Source of the DNA: Gymnogyps californianus | Lineage: Eukaryota > Chordata > Aves > Accipitriformes > Cathartidae | Length of the DNA stretch: 64,000 bases | Assembly (NCBI RefSeq): GCF_018139145.2 | Contig: NC_059500.1 | Coordinates: 32,283,437-32,347,436 of the forward strand | Direction of reading: 5' to 3' | In this document: positions 22,101 to 35,306 of the stretch, in pieces | Numbering within the stretch: the first letter of the stretch is position 1 | Layout: every line of letters begins with the position of its first letter | Notes under the pieces: generated by a model | The model's database searches: none | Seen by the model: the letters and a program-made list of their open reading frames with translations, nothing else | What the model was told of the DNA's origin: nothing | Translations under genes and position numbers: made by a program

Positions 22101-25100
22101 TTTCCTATTATTCCAAACAACATGTGTAGATTTACAATATAAATTGAGATTGTTCCAGTTTGCTGTAACACTTTCTCTGCGTGGTCTTGTGGATAATTTC
22201 TTAAATTGAGCAGAAGAACACTGCTTTGTACCAAGAAACTGCAGCAAAAGGACTTAAAAGTGTGAAACTGGTGAATAGCTGTGTAGTACTCATTAACTAA
22301 CATTGCTCTGTTATGAAGCTATCACTAAGCAAACTTAGGGACAAAACTTGTAGTATCCAAAAACTCCCAGTGAAATACTGAAAAGAGTGATTTGAAGAAG
22401 CACACTGGTAGAGGAAGGAGATCCTGTTTTGACAGATCAGGAAAGGTCTATGAAGGCTGATATGTCTTTGTGTCTTGTCATGTATTTTTTTTCCTTATCC
22501 TTTGTTATACTTCCAATTCATTGTAGCAGAAAAATAATGTAAGTTCTCTCTTCACAGATATTTCTCTATTTTGAAATTAAATAATGTATTTTGTGAACTT
22601 GTTCTGGATGAAAATGGTCTGCTGCTAGTGCCAGAACTGTATGATTTGCTTAACTTGCATCCTTGATCAAGATGTGATGAAGTATGAACTTCTAATTGCT
22701 GGCTTCAGTAAAAATGTTGAACTTCATCAGTCTAAATGCTTGCTTGCTTTTCAAACAGTTGCTTTGTTCTATAGTACTAAATAATCAAGCAATCTGTCCA
22801 AAAGGGTTTGTTTAATGGAAATCTTTCAGGTAGTGTTAAAATATAATATGGGCCAATAGGAGGTGAGCAGGAGGTCTGTGAAGTGTTAATTGAGGAGGGG
22901 ATCAGAAATGCCACCTTACTGTTCAGAGAGTGAGAATAATTTTGAAGAAAAAAAAATGGAGTGTGATGAGAATGAAGGCTGCTTAAACATCTGCTAACCT
23001 CTCAGAGAGAGGAACTCAAATTGTTTAATCAAGAGGTGCTGGAGAAGGTGGTGTGATGCAAGTCTTCAGCTGCTGGCAGAGACACAGTTAACATTGTAAA
23101 CGGTTGAACTTCAGCATGGCACTTCTCCAAATGAGTTGACTGTTGAAAATAAAATGTTCCAGAAGAACTGGGAGAACAGGAAAGAAGTTAAAATAGCATG
23201 GTTTGTATGCCAGTGCTGAAAGAAGAAAAGGGGGGAGGAAGGGAGATAGCTCAACTTATGATAATTATCTTGTTGGTTGTAGTGAAAAGGCTTTAGTAGA
23301 CGTTTCCAAATGAGGGGAGTAGATTTAATAGAATGCAGTCTTCATTTGTGTCCTGAGTTTTGGAAGTATTCTTCTGCTTTCAGCTTGTGTTTGGGAAGTT
23401 GAACACATAGGTAAATAAAAAGTCACATGAGATTGTTTTGGGTTTTGTTCCATTTTGTTCTTTTAAGTTTAAAAACAATACCAAAGATCTAAAGTCTGCC
23501 CCTCATCTCTCGAGTTTTATGAAGCTGTGCCAGATGTTGCAGTACAAACACAACTCTGAAGGGGTTTGAAAGAGAGGGTTTGAGATAGGGGAGGGGAGTC
23601 TTTATTTCTGGTGTCTTATATTTGAAACACTATGTACAATTTTAATTTTTTCTGTGTTCTCTTCAGCTCTTCAGGAGTTGAAGATCTTGGTACAGTTGCT
23701 TTGTTCAGCTTGAGGCAGCATGTGTTACTGCAGTAACTCAAAATATCCTTGCCTAATCACTACTTGAAGGAACTTCTCTTTAAGCAGTGTTTGGAAAAGA
23801 GACTTCCCTCACCATTGGTTGTGATTGCTTTGTAGTCATTTTTGAGACACATTGGTTATCAGAACATCAGTCCCAGACCTAACAACAGTGCTATGCCTTT
23901 TATTTCCCCTTAATCTAACATCCTCTTTGTTTTTGGCTAGTCTTTGTGATATAATTATGGACCTCCACGGCTGCTGTCTAGGGGGAAGACAATAGGTTTT
24001 TGGCTTGGGCTAAAAGCAGCTTTTTGGGTAGAAGATGGCAAGATCACTCAAGAAAAACAATCAGTTTACGTTTATTTGGTAATTTAAAGAAGATGGTAAT
24101 GAGACATCTCAGGATGTGCAGTCATTGTTCTTGAGTGGAGTCAAATACAGTCTCTTTAAGAATACATGTTTAATAATGTCAGCATAAAGAGCTGTAGGCA
24201 CAGCATCAATGTCATGAGTGATTAGGAAGGACTTACTGAGAGCTTATCGGGGTAGCAATCATTGCAAGGCCAGTGTGTTGAGGACAAATAATTCTGAGAA
24301 AACACTTGATTCACTGGACTACTTCTGTTAGTTTTGAACTAGTTAAATTAAGAATTCAGTTGCTGAAGTGTGTCTCTTGTTACTTCGTGGTGGAAGATAT
24401 AACAATCTAACTGGGATTATGCAGAAAATTGGAGAGTTATTTCATGCCTTTGGGAGAAGCAGCTAAGTGCTTGCATTGTGTGCCTGTGTTTTTCCTTCTC
24501 CTTTCAATGCCAGGAATATGCAATTAATAACTTGCTAGTCATCGGTGGTCAGCAGCACTGGATGGTGTATTTGCAGCACTTGATACAGGTACAGGCTCTA
24601 TGCTGACCTGAAGATTAAGAAGTGGGATGTTCAGCGATGGCATTACTGTTGCTATTAAAAAGCTCTGGAAAGGGGCCTGAGAACCCCAGCTGCTGTCGTG
24701 GTGGAGGAAGTCAGGCCTTCAAAGGATACAAGGATTAGAGTGTCAGGAAAAGTAAATGGTAGCATCAGCACAAGTAGAAAATAGGCAGAGCTATTCAGCA
24801 AACAGAAAAGTAGGCTAAGGCATGCCATAATTATGTGTAGTGGAAACTTGCTGCTAATAGAGCAATTGCGTGGGGTAGAGAGGCAGGAGAATGATTTTTC
24901 AAGACAAAACAAAGCAGACATTGCAGAGAATGATATAGGAAGACTGAGGATTCAGTGTGCTCGTGATAATGTGAAAGAGAAGACTTTGTTTTGAAAGATG
25001 CTAAAAATGGAATCTTCTGATGTACATGTGGTCACTGTTTCCGTGGCCTCGTAGGACAATAGGGGCTTCTTTGCACTGCCCGAATGAGCAAACTCTTCCT

Positions 25101-25762
25101 TCCCGCTTGCAGCTCTTAAGGTTCAAATAGTGCTGCTTCAGGGTGGTATCAGTGGTTGTGGAAAGAAGGCATCACAGGATATTCCTTTTGGGAAGAAGAT
25201 GGGTCATACTGGATTGGACTGTTGTCATGCAAATGGATTCAAAATACAATAGCTACTTATCACAGGAGCCAGGCAAACACATTCTTCCCACACATTGTCC
25301 CTAGACCTCTCATTGCTGGCAAAGAAAAGAGCAGAATGGGGGAATGTGACACACAGAATCTGTGCTCCAGCAGCCCATATTTTGACTTTTCTCCTTATTT
25401 ATCAAATCAACAGGGTAGCTAAGGGAAGACATGTGCTGGAAGATTTCAGTCCAGCATGAGTGTGACATGCAGGGTGGTGCATTTACCTTCTAATGACTTT
25501 GACATGCTGAAGACTCTAATTTAGGGTCTAGCTGGGAAAGGGATCATTAATAAAGGCCTTGCTGTGGTCCAAATGCCAGAATTCAGCTGTCTGAAGATGC
25601 TGAAAAGTGTTTTTTTCCTTTCTCTCTCCCTCTTGTATAAATTGACAGCTTGAATAGATCCTAGGTCAGAAGTTCTAGAGGGATTGGTGAAGCCAGAGGG
25701 ATTGGTGAAGGTGGCTTATGGTGGTGGTGGTTGTTTAACAACTTCTTCCTCCTTTCTTTTCC
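19161..25762 (+). other. ZNF462 intron 1, first part: nothing recognised
   Basis: AT-rich intronic sequence with no coding, RNA or transposon signal that I can support. Small features are a 13-C run at 21222-21234 and an imperfect duplication of agagggattggtgaag at 25677-25710. Confidence 0.55.
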
Positions 25763-25787
25763 TTTTTTTTTTTTTTTTTTTTTTTTT
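25763..25787 (+). repeat. poly(T) run, 25 bases
   Basis: Uninterrupted T run in intron 1, preceded by a C/T-rich lead-in. It could be the poly(A) tail of a minus-strand retrocopy, but no retrocopy body was recognised next to it, so a simple homopolymer is the safer call. Confidence 0.95.
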
Positions 25788-28700
25788 AAACAAAGTGGAC
25801 ACTCCAGTCTGGGCTAAACTTGTGAGATAGCTTGGAGGAGTGCTGGTCTTGAGGTGGATGCAGTGAATAAGGCATGCGTGTTCATCTCTAGTTGAGCAAA
25901 CTGCTTCTGGAGAGAACTCTGGGCCCCTGAATATTTATTTATTTTAACTCAGACTTGGATTCTTCAGTTCCAGTCAGACTCAGCTAGATTTGTGGGCATG
26001 TGGCTCTTTATAACGGGGTTTTAGGCCTCTCTGACCAAACACTAAGGAGACCAAAGAATTAGTGTCCAGCCCTTGAAATCTTGCTCTTAATTTTTTTAAT
26101 TCCTTCAAGCATCCATCCCTCTACCCAGTAAAATAGGCATAATTAGGATTTAACAGGGATATTGGAAATTAGGACCTTGGTGCTAGATTCTGTTGCTGTG
26201 TGTGTTGAAACAAACCAATATGCAGATAAGAAAAGAAAAATTTCCTTTTGGGAGTGGTTCTGGTGTGTGACTGGAGCAGACCTGCTTTGCTGTTTGCAAG
26301 CAGTTGAGAGATGGGAACTAGAGTTGCTTGCCACTTTGTTTCTATGTCACTGCTGTCATTCTGACTGATGATGTGTTCTCAGGTATGTTGCTGCTTGTGG
26401 TGAGTATGGAAGAAGATACTAAATATATATACAGTATCTACTTGGTTTAGTTAGTAATGCAGCAAAGTTTGGAAGGCAATGGCCATAAGGAGTCACTTTG
26501 TTTTCTTCTATGTTGTGTGACAAGTGGTACTGTCAGAAAAATAAATAAATGTCAATATGAACAAATTTGGAATGATTTCTTTCCTTACTTGATTGGAAGC
26601 TCTGATCTTGCATTTCAGTTTTCCCCTTCCTTGTCTACATCTGGGTGGCTCTGGCTGCAGGATGTAGGACCTCCAGCACTGGTGGGCTCTGAAACTGTGC
26701 TTCTATCATGCTCAGCTAAATAACTTGACAAGTGTAAAAATGTTAACAAATGGCTGATGGAAAATTGAGAGCAGCCAGACAGCTCTCAGCCTGGTTAATT
26801 AGCTTCTTGACTGCTGAATTGTTCCTGCCCTCTCATATGGCTGTGGCTTGCAGCCCTGTGAGAAAGGGTTTGGGTTCCTAGCCAGGAGTGCATCCCAAAA
26901 GTTGAATTCATGTAACCTGAAGTCAGTGTGGACCGATTCCTTTTGGTCTAAATGACCTTTTATCTTTGTTGGGGGAGGGCAGTGGGGAGAAAGCATATCA
27001 GCTTTCAGCTATGTCAGGTCGTATAGAGGTCAAGTTCTCTTGTCTGTGATCAAGCATATGGTCTAAAACAGCCCAGTGTGTGATAGCACCAGGACCTGGG
27101 GAGACGAGGACTTTATCAGGCCCTCTGCAGGTAAATATGACTGAAGGCCATGTTGTGAATCAGCATATATGATGGCTCTCAGCTCGGGGCTTGCAGGATT
27201 TGTGTATTTAACCCTTCGGTGGTGCTGGCTCCTAGTGTGTTTCCACCCAGGTAGATTGAGAAGAAGCTATTGTTTCTCAAGAGCATGCAGATTTCTCTTG
27301 CCAGGTTATCCGAGCATGTGTGAGATCTTCTGAAATCCCTGGCTCCAAGGGCATAACTGTATTACTCACTGGAGCTGCTGAAAGAGTGAGTCAATATATT
27401 TGGGTCTCCCAGCCGCATGAATAAATGAGTAAACCTGAATTATTTTTAAATTACCAGATTACAGAGGTGATAACATACTACAATGAATTTTCCATTCCAC
27501 ACCCTTTACAAACGTGCTGCTTTCCTTCCACTGTGGAGCAGGGGGGGAATACAAGATTTTCAGTGTGTTGTTCTCCCAAGGAACCACAAAAAAACTGAGG
27601 CTGCACTCAGAAAATGTCTTTCAGACAAAAAGCCTTGAGTAAGAACTTGCTTGGCAAGATGACAGGTTGACCAAAGGTTGCATGTGGTGTGCTCTTGCAA
27701 AGCGAACATGAAATGCTCGTTGCCCTCCATGGTTCTTCAGTGCTTCCACAGGTTCACCCATGTTACTTCAGTGGTGTACAGGAATATAATTTGCTTGCTG
27801 GTATTCTGGTCTTATCTCTGAAGATATTTATTTTAAGAATTTGTGTCTACATAGGTTTGTTAATACTGTACTGTAATATCAGATGGGCTGCTGAGACCTC
27901 AAGGGGGTGAGGAATCTATTTTTAGTGTGTTTGAAGGGTAGATGATGTTTCAGGTTGTGGAATGACTTTCTGGGGGGCCTGTCACCATATACTGAAGTTT
28001 TGTATGTCATGGCAGTGGAGGCCAGTCATATGATGATGAGTTAGTAACTTAAATGGGACATAAAAAAAATCCTGCTCTTTGGGGAAATTTTAAAGATAGA
28101 TGGAGCTAAAATGCCACACAGTCTGTTCTCATGCTCGTTTCCTTGATGTGCTGAACATCTAATCCTTTTTACAGGTGAAATAAGCAGTCTGCTTATGAGC
28201 TGAAGGCAATGCCTGCTGATCTGCTGACATCCAGATTGGAGGCTTATTCGTGTCCGAGTAAGAATTTTAGTAATGGGTGACCAAAAGAGAGTTTTAGTTG
28301 CCCAAGTGATGTGAAGAAGATGGTTTGTGATCTCCTTCCACATCAGAAGTTAAGTCACGTGGGAAGCTGGATAATAGCAGTGCTGTCCTATTTAAACATA
28401 TTTGACACCCCAGCCTGCAGAGATATGGAGCTTTAGGTTGAGAAGACTGGCTCAGACAAATGCATGTGTGCAGCAATCTGAATAGTGAATCCAGCCTTGC
28501 TTTGGAAGCACTGCACTGTAGTGGTAGCCATGAAGAACAGATTTTAATGATTTATTATGGTTAGATTTTATGTAGATTGGCTTCCTATTTTCTTTGGAAG
28601 GCAGTAAAACTGCAACTTTTACAGGATTCTTCTTACATTCCCGGGATTTTGTTTTGTGTGCAGGCATGTACACTTTATTTATTTATTTAATAAATCCTCA

Positions 28701-31700
28701 CTGCCACTGTTAGGAATGTTAACAAAGGCTTTTTAATAGGTCAGACCTCAGCTACCATTGCATTTTCTTGTTACTGTAGTACATTTGGCAGATAATAGAA
28801 GATGGGGGCTAAAGCCCTTTTACTGCAAAGTCTTATTTATGTGAATAGTTGCTGTGATCTGATTTTGAATTTCACTGCAGCTACTCGTGTGAGTAAACAT
28901 TTGGAGATCAAATCCTTAGCTCCATGGACTAATTCTTGTGGAGTTTTCAGGGAGGCGTTTGGAAATTACATCTTGAATAGAAGATGCCCTTAGCTTTCAA
29001 CAACTACCACCTACATACATGAGATGTTCATTTGTGGTTGCATGTGAGGACATGGTTGTAGCTGATTTGCAAGAGCCAACGGGAGCTTATGCATTAGATA
29101 ATTCTTTCACTTTCATTCATGTGCTCCTTTTCTTTCATTCTCACTCTTTGTATTTTGACAGGGGGAGCATGTATGTTATAAATACTCAACTTTGACTTCA
29201 ATTAATGCTGGCACGTCCCTGAAATATGATTTCATATGAGTTTGTGGGTGTTCTAGTGAGAACATTCATGTTGCTATGCTGCCTGTAGATGATGTTTATG
29301 CATTCTGGAGTCCCATCACTAATTGTGGTGTTTTCGGAAGCCCTGGTTTTTCACACTTTTTTGTTGATTAAGAGATTGGTTTGAATAGATACTAATACAG
29401 TAATTGCCTGTTCAAGACAGAGGTGCTTTGAATCAGGGAAAATGCAACCTAGGCCCTTTTACAATGACAGGAGTGTGTACCTTTGCATATGTGTACATAA
29501 TACAAGTAGCTATCCATGTGGTTCATACTGCTATGGTAGTTCATCTGGCAGATCATTTAAATATTTACTCCAAAAGATCTTGTTCTCTGTTGGTGTGAAG
29601 CAGCATTTCCAGTTATTTTTAGGTCATTTTCATCTTAGCAACCCTGTTGGAGATAAACCAGACACAAGTGCTGTAAACTGTCCCTGCATTTTGGTAGAAA
29701 TTAATAAAATAAAGTTTAATGGTTTGGTCCCAAGGGGAGAACAGACCATCTGGTTAACAGAAGGTTAGGCCAAGTAATACAGCACTGAGAGTGCCACAAA
29801 CCAACCCAGAATATCTGGTAGTGTGTCCAGTTGCTGCATGTATTAAGTATTGAAATGGTGCTTTCAGATCTGCAGAGGCAGCAGTTCTGTTACCACTGCT
29901 GTGACGCAGGAGATAATTCTGTTGGGCAAGCATCAGCATGGGGGTGGATCTACAGTACAGGATGTGTAATGTCAACATGAAGCATGGGAGCTGGCAGTAA
30001 GAAGGAAAGCAGCCATTTCATGCCAGTGCAGGAAGCCTAAATAGATTTTTCCCCTCTGCATCTTGTCCTTTTATGCTGCCTTCATACTTGGTATTAAACA
30101 ATTACCTTCTGCTTTGTCATCTGAAAACTTCAGCCTAGCAGGGTTTAATTTCTTTCTCTTTTTGAACCTGTTTGTTTTTTTTTTAAACAAGTGAAGTGCA
30201 CTCCAAAAGCATGGCTGATGGATTATAAAAGGGGCTGGGGGGAGGCTGAAGGGCTAAGCAGATCTGGAGAAAGAGAAGAGTTCAGTCATGTGAAAGTCCT
30301 AAGCTTCAGATGAAGTTTCATTGTAGATCCTTTTGGCTTTAGTGCAGAGACAGTTTGTTCAAAAGCTGTAACCATTTGAGAACATTGTAGTGCAGCTGCG
30401 AAATGCAGAAGGGTATGAAATACTGCAAGTGATACTGTGTAGACTTTGAAACTCTGTAATTACTGAGAAACTGTAGAGAGCTGTTGTAATTGTTTCTGCT
30501 TTCTTATTAGCAGGAATGTCCCATTAGATTTTCTTTTTCCTATTTGGTTAAAGCTAGTGGCAAATTACTGTGACACCATTTTTTTAAGAGCCAAATACTG
30601 TTACATGACTGTCTAAATCTGCAGAAAAATAATTTCTAAATAAGCTTGCTAATCATTCTATGGACTTAAAAATCTACTGGTATGTCTTCTGTCAGCTCAG
30701 TCACAGACTGGTCAACTGGTTTGGCTTCTTTTGTTCTTGGTTTTTTCCCCCCAAAACATTTGGAGATATCTTCCTGTAGCTGCAGCCTAGGAAGCTCTAG
30801 AATACCAGAGCTTGCTTCCTGATGGGCATGGCAGAGCTGAACTTCATAATCAGAGCTCTCATGGTTTCTATTGCCTGTTCAGCAGGATTTTCAAAGAATA
30901 ATATTACAGCTTCCCTTGAATGAATCCTTGTCTTAGATGCTGTTCTGTGGTAGCCCTGCAATGGTATGACTTTCTTCATATGTTCCTAAGAACTGGAGTG
31001 GGAGTGCGGGAGTAGTCAACCCACAGGTATGTTTTCCCAGTTGCAATTTGGTGATGGGAGGAGGGGATGCATATAAAATGTGGCTTGTGTGTGAAGACTG
31101 TTTGTTCTGTTCTGCATTAACTTCATCCTTATGCAGTCCTCCTTGTTCCACTGGCCCCATTCAGGAGATTTTTTGGTTGAAGCTATGGGAGTCTATCACT
31201 TCTGCATAGGGCATTTGCAAAGAAATGGCACTGAAGAATTATATGAAACTTGAACACCATCTCTCAGGGCAGAACTTTGTCTTGGTTCCATAGATAACTC
31301 CATGTTGTGGCAGCTGTTTCAGCATCAGAACTATTAAGGATGCAGGCAAATCAGGAGGCTTTTTCTAAGGTATGGTCGCTCTGTCGTGTCTGTCCATGTA
31401 ATTTCCCTTGCAGGTTTTATTTTCTAGTAGCTGGTAATTTTGTGGTTTTTCTAGTGTGTTGAAGTTTTTAGAACACACTGGAGAACGTTCATCAGAAGTG
31501 TTCCTTCCTATGCAAATGAATAGTGCTTCTAGATTTTGTCTGCACCTTTTCTCATAGAACATCTCTATACTGCAAAGAAAATACATTGTCCTTGACTTTT
31601 TCATACCGAAAAAGGTGCTACTTGCTGAAGATAGTTTATTATAAATAACTACTAAGATGATAATCTCACCACAGCATGCTTGGCAGTCTTCCACTGAGTT

Positions 31701-34700
31701 AGCCTGTTTCAGCAAGGAGCTGTCGCTTAAGATACAAAGCAATCTGCAGGGACATATGATCACACACACTGACTGTTTTCTCTGTCATCATGGATGCCTC
31801 ATCATTTCCTGTGTCTGATAATTAGGAGCTGGAATTACTATCTGGTAGACCAGCAGGATCTAGCACCAGAAAGATGGACCTGAGTTCCCATCAGGTTACA
31901 GAGAAGTTCTCAGTTACGGAGGCACTAGCAGGAGAATGTCTGTTGGACATGGTTGTGGGGTTTTGCTTATTTTGTTTGTTTTATTTTTGATGTCACAAGG
32001 ATAGATGTGAACTACTGGGGAAACTCTTGATATATATGTATGTTCACAGTACACTTTCCTATTAGAAATTCCAGAGAAACATAAGTCTACCACTGACAGT
32101 GGTGCAGAGAGGATTTTTTTGATGTTGGCTTTGTTTGGGTAAATAATGACTTCAAGACTTCTGAATATTTTGTTTTGTAGGAATATTGTCCAAAAGAAAG
32201 ACTATGATAAAGAGATAAAAGGCTGTATCCATTTTTCTGAGGGTATAGGAAAACTAATATTAATACCCATATATGCTTAGTGTCAAGATTTGACTGTAGT
32301 CAAATAGCTTGATGGTGACTTCTTGAGTTTGAAAAGTTGATACTGCTTTGTGGTACATGGCTGTTGAGTTATCGTGTTATTGCAACAGTTGTGTGATGGA
32401 TATCAGTGGCTGTTGTATGCAAACTTCTTTTCAAGTACAGCGCTGGCAAGTGTTCGTGCTTTATTTGTTTAGAAACAATTCGATCAGGCCATCTCTACTG
32501 CTTTGTTAACAGTATAATATGAATCAGAACTTTTTCTAACCTCCATGTTACTCATGGACTCTGTTCCTTGGCAGCTGATGCTTCTCAGAGTCCTAACAAC
32601 TTACATTTCAAGCCTGGGCACCTACGGTTGCTTAAAAGTATGAAATGTGATATTTAGTGGAAGCAATTGGTAAGACTGAGATGGAACAAATGAAGGTATC
32701 AACAATGATGTTGGAATTTTTTTCTCCCTGATTTGACAGATCATGTTAAATCCTGTATGTATCTCAATAAGATCAAGGGGAAAACAGGACATGAAGAATT
32801 TAGTCAGACGTGGACTTGCAAGCCTTAATATCAGTCCTTTTTTCCAAACCTTACAAGTGTTTGGAGTTGACTCTCATCTGAGAAGTAATTTGCCATCCTC
32901 TGAAAGCAAAGCATGGAAGGAAGTAGAGAGATGGTAACTCTTTATCTAGTGATGGTATCCTTCCCCACAAGCTCTACAAAGGCAAATTCCTGTGTTGTTT
33001 GCTGAAATTGTGGGATTAATGATGGGATGGGTTCTGCTCACAGATAAGATGAAGAAATTATTGGAACTGGTTCCTCATGTTCAATGACCCATGCATGACT
33101 GGGGAGTGTTCTTCATCTCTTAACGTCTGACCTAGATGCCTTTACACTTCGGGATGGCTGTTCAGAGTCTGTCATGTCCAGAAGCTGCCTAACTTGGGTG
33201 ACCTTGTGGCTTTAAAGAAAATCCCATGGAACTGTTAGTTTCAACCTTACTGAAGGACACATTCTGAAGAGCTAGCTCATTAAGCAAGCTTTGAAGGGTG
33301 TGCTCTGCAGAGCAGCTTCCTGTTATTTGGTTAATGGTTGACCTAGTTCTATTGCCATATGCCTCCTGGAACGCATTCTAATATAAAATATGTGCTAAAG
33401 CAAGACTGGGATAATAGAAGGAAAGTCAAAGCCCTTATGAAACAGAAATCATATAATGCTGTTGCATTTTGGAGGGTATTGTAGTTACTAAAAATGGCAA
33501 TATCTTCATGGAACTGTATTGATTCTGATTGCAAACTCAGGAGTGTTAATCAGACCCATTTATGTATTTTTTTCAGACTGGCGTTGTACAAAAGGTTTGT
33601 ATCAGTAATTCCCTGTGCTCCGTATGTGAAGCTAAAGTTAGGGAGTGAAGCACTCAGAGTGATATTATAGCTGTGAGGAAAGATTAGATTAGATTTGGCT
33701 AAAGGCAGGAGGATTTTTCCCCCGTGGTAGGTGTTTTTTTCATTGCAAACCATGGATTAGCAATTTTTTTCCCCTCTTTAAATCCTGGCTAGAAGCCAGA
33801 AATGGGGATTCAAGCTTTTACCTGGTATCAGAGACGACACAGCATACATACTTAGGCAAAAATATAAGAAATTTGGAGGTGTTAGATAAAGTTCAACCTC
33901 CAACCTGAAGGAGTACTTTCTGACAGGCTGAAGTTCTGAAGAACCTGTAGGCTGTGTTTTCTGGTTAATTTGATTTTCTGCCCTAGGAAAAGGAAGGGTG
34001 TGCGATAACAACTGTTTTCATAAGAAGTGTGCATTATGGTAGAACAGGGGGAAGGGAAAATTAAAGCCGTGCTTTGTAACCTTTTGAGAGCTCATGACTC
34101 TATCAGTAGATGTGATTTATTATTCTTCTGTCAGTGTGAGAAACTGAACTGCTTACCAGACGTACCGCTCTGAATATTCATATAACCTGGCAGTGGCTAA
34201 CCTGTGTCTCTTCAGTTGCAGATGGCTTGCAAGCAGTCCAGGTGTGAATTCTGGGCAAAGGTATGTCACCACAGCGGTGGGGGTGGCTGGGGCCAGCCCA
34301 ATTTGTCTGTGTGGGAAGAAGTAAGCTGTCAGGACCTGTAAAGGCAGCTGTTGCTGATCAGCATGGGGAGTGCCTAACCTGCAGAGAAGTGGTGGGATGT
34401 CTTGGGAGTCATAATCATCTTATACCCCTGTAACTCCTTCAACTTGAGGCCCTTCATGTGCTTCTTATGACTCTGGGCTCATTTGGCGAGGCTATGAATG
34501 TTTTGGCTTATTTGGCCAGGATACGTGTAGTGACAGCATTAGACAGTTCCCTCTTCTTCCTTAGTGCGTAATACTGAATGGTGTTTTTGTAGGAGAACTC
34601 CTGGATCTAGGGGAAAACAAACTGCAACATTTTTAGTAGGACACAATGTGTTGCGTGAGCTGTAATCATATTGGTCATGAAAAAAATCTCTGCTCTGGGG

Positions 34701-35200
34701 ACTGACAGCAGCACAGCTATTTGTGCAACCTGACCAGAACAAAGGATAATGCTTCTGCTGCAAGATCAGACAGATCTGACGTTTCAGCAGGCTGAGCAAA
34801 TGAATGGAGGAAGTGGTCCGCCTCCTCTTATCCATTGTCTCAAAGATGCAGGCTCATAGAGAAGAAAGGGAGGTTGAATAGAGCTTCTGAAGGAATATGA
34901 TGTTTTGCATTCTGTGGGAAGAGAGCAAGCAGGAGTTCTAGAAGTTCTCTGCATTGGCAGGCTGACAAACTTGTAATAGGAAAGTGTGGCAATAGACTAC
35001 TGGTATTGAACGAGTACTTTCTCTTCTGTAGCCTGCCTAGAAAATCTTAACTGTTATTAGGAAGCTGATGAAATGTTCCAGGTCTGGAATATGGGACCAA
35101 GCCCACCTTGAAGGAAGCTCAGTGGGTGTAGAAATCCAATTAACTCTGACCTCTGAGTAAAGAATGATTTAAGACTTTTTCTGTAGATGAGGAAATTCAG
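25788..35200 (+). other. ZNF462 intron 1, second part: nothing recognised
   Basis: About 9.4 kb of unique-looking sequence. Short frames (up to about 134 codons) have no domain content. A TATAAAAGG match occurs at about 30,225 without other promoter features. No interspersed repeat could be named. Confidence 0.5.
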
Positions 35201-35306
35201 AGTTTTTTCCCTTTTTTTTCTTTTTTTTTTCTTTTTTTCTTCTTTTTCTTTCTTCTTCTTTTTCTTTTTCTTTTTCTTTTTTTCTTTGGTTTTTTTTTCT
35301 TTTTCT
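35201..35306 (+). repeat. T-rich (CTTT)n-type pyrimidine tract
   Basis: About 105 bases of T runs separated by single C, mostly CTTTTT/CTTCTTT. The minus-strand lysine/glutamate-rich frame through it is a repeat artefact. Confidence 0.93.

Noticed and set aside
25763..25787. Poly(T) run as a sign of a minus-strand processed pseudogene
   Set aside because: No coding relic or target-site duplication was recognised in the flanks.
30220..30240. TATAAAAGG box-like sequence in intron 1, with similar matches near 2,552, 10,714 and 36,101
   Set aside because: Isolated TATA matches are common in AT-rich DNA. No initiator, CpG cluster or downstream exon supports a promoter.
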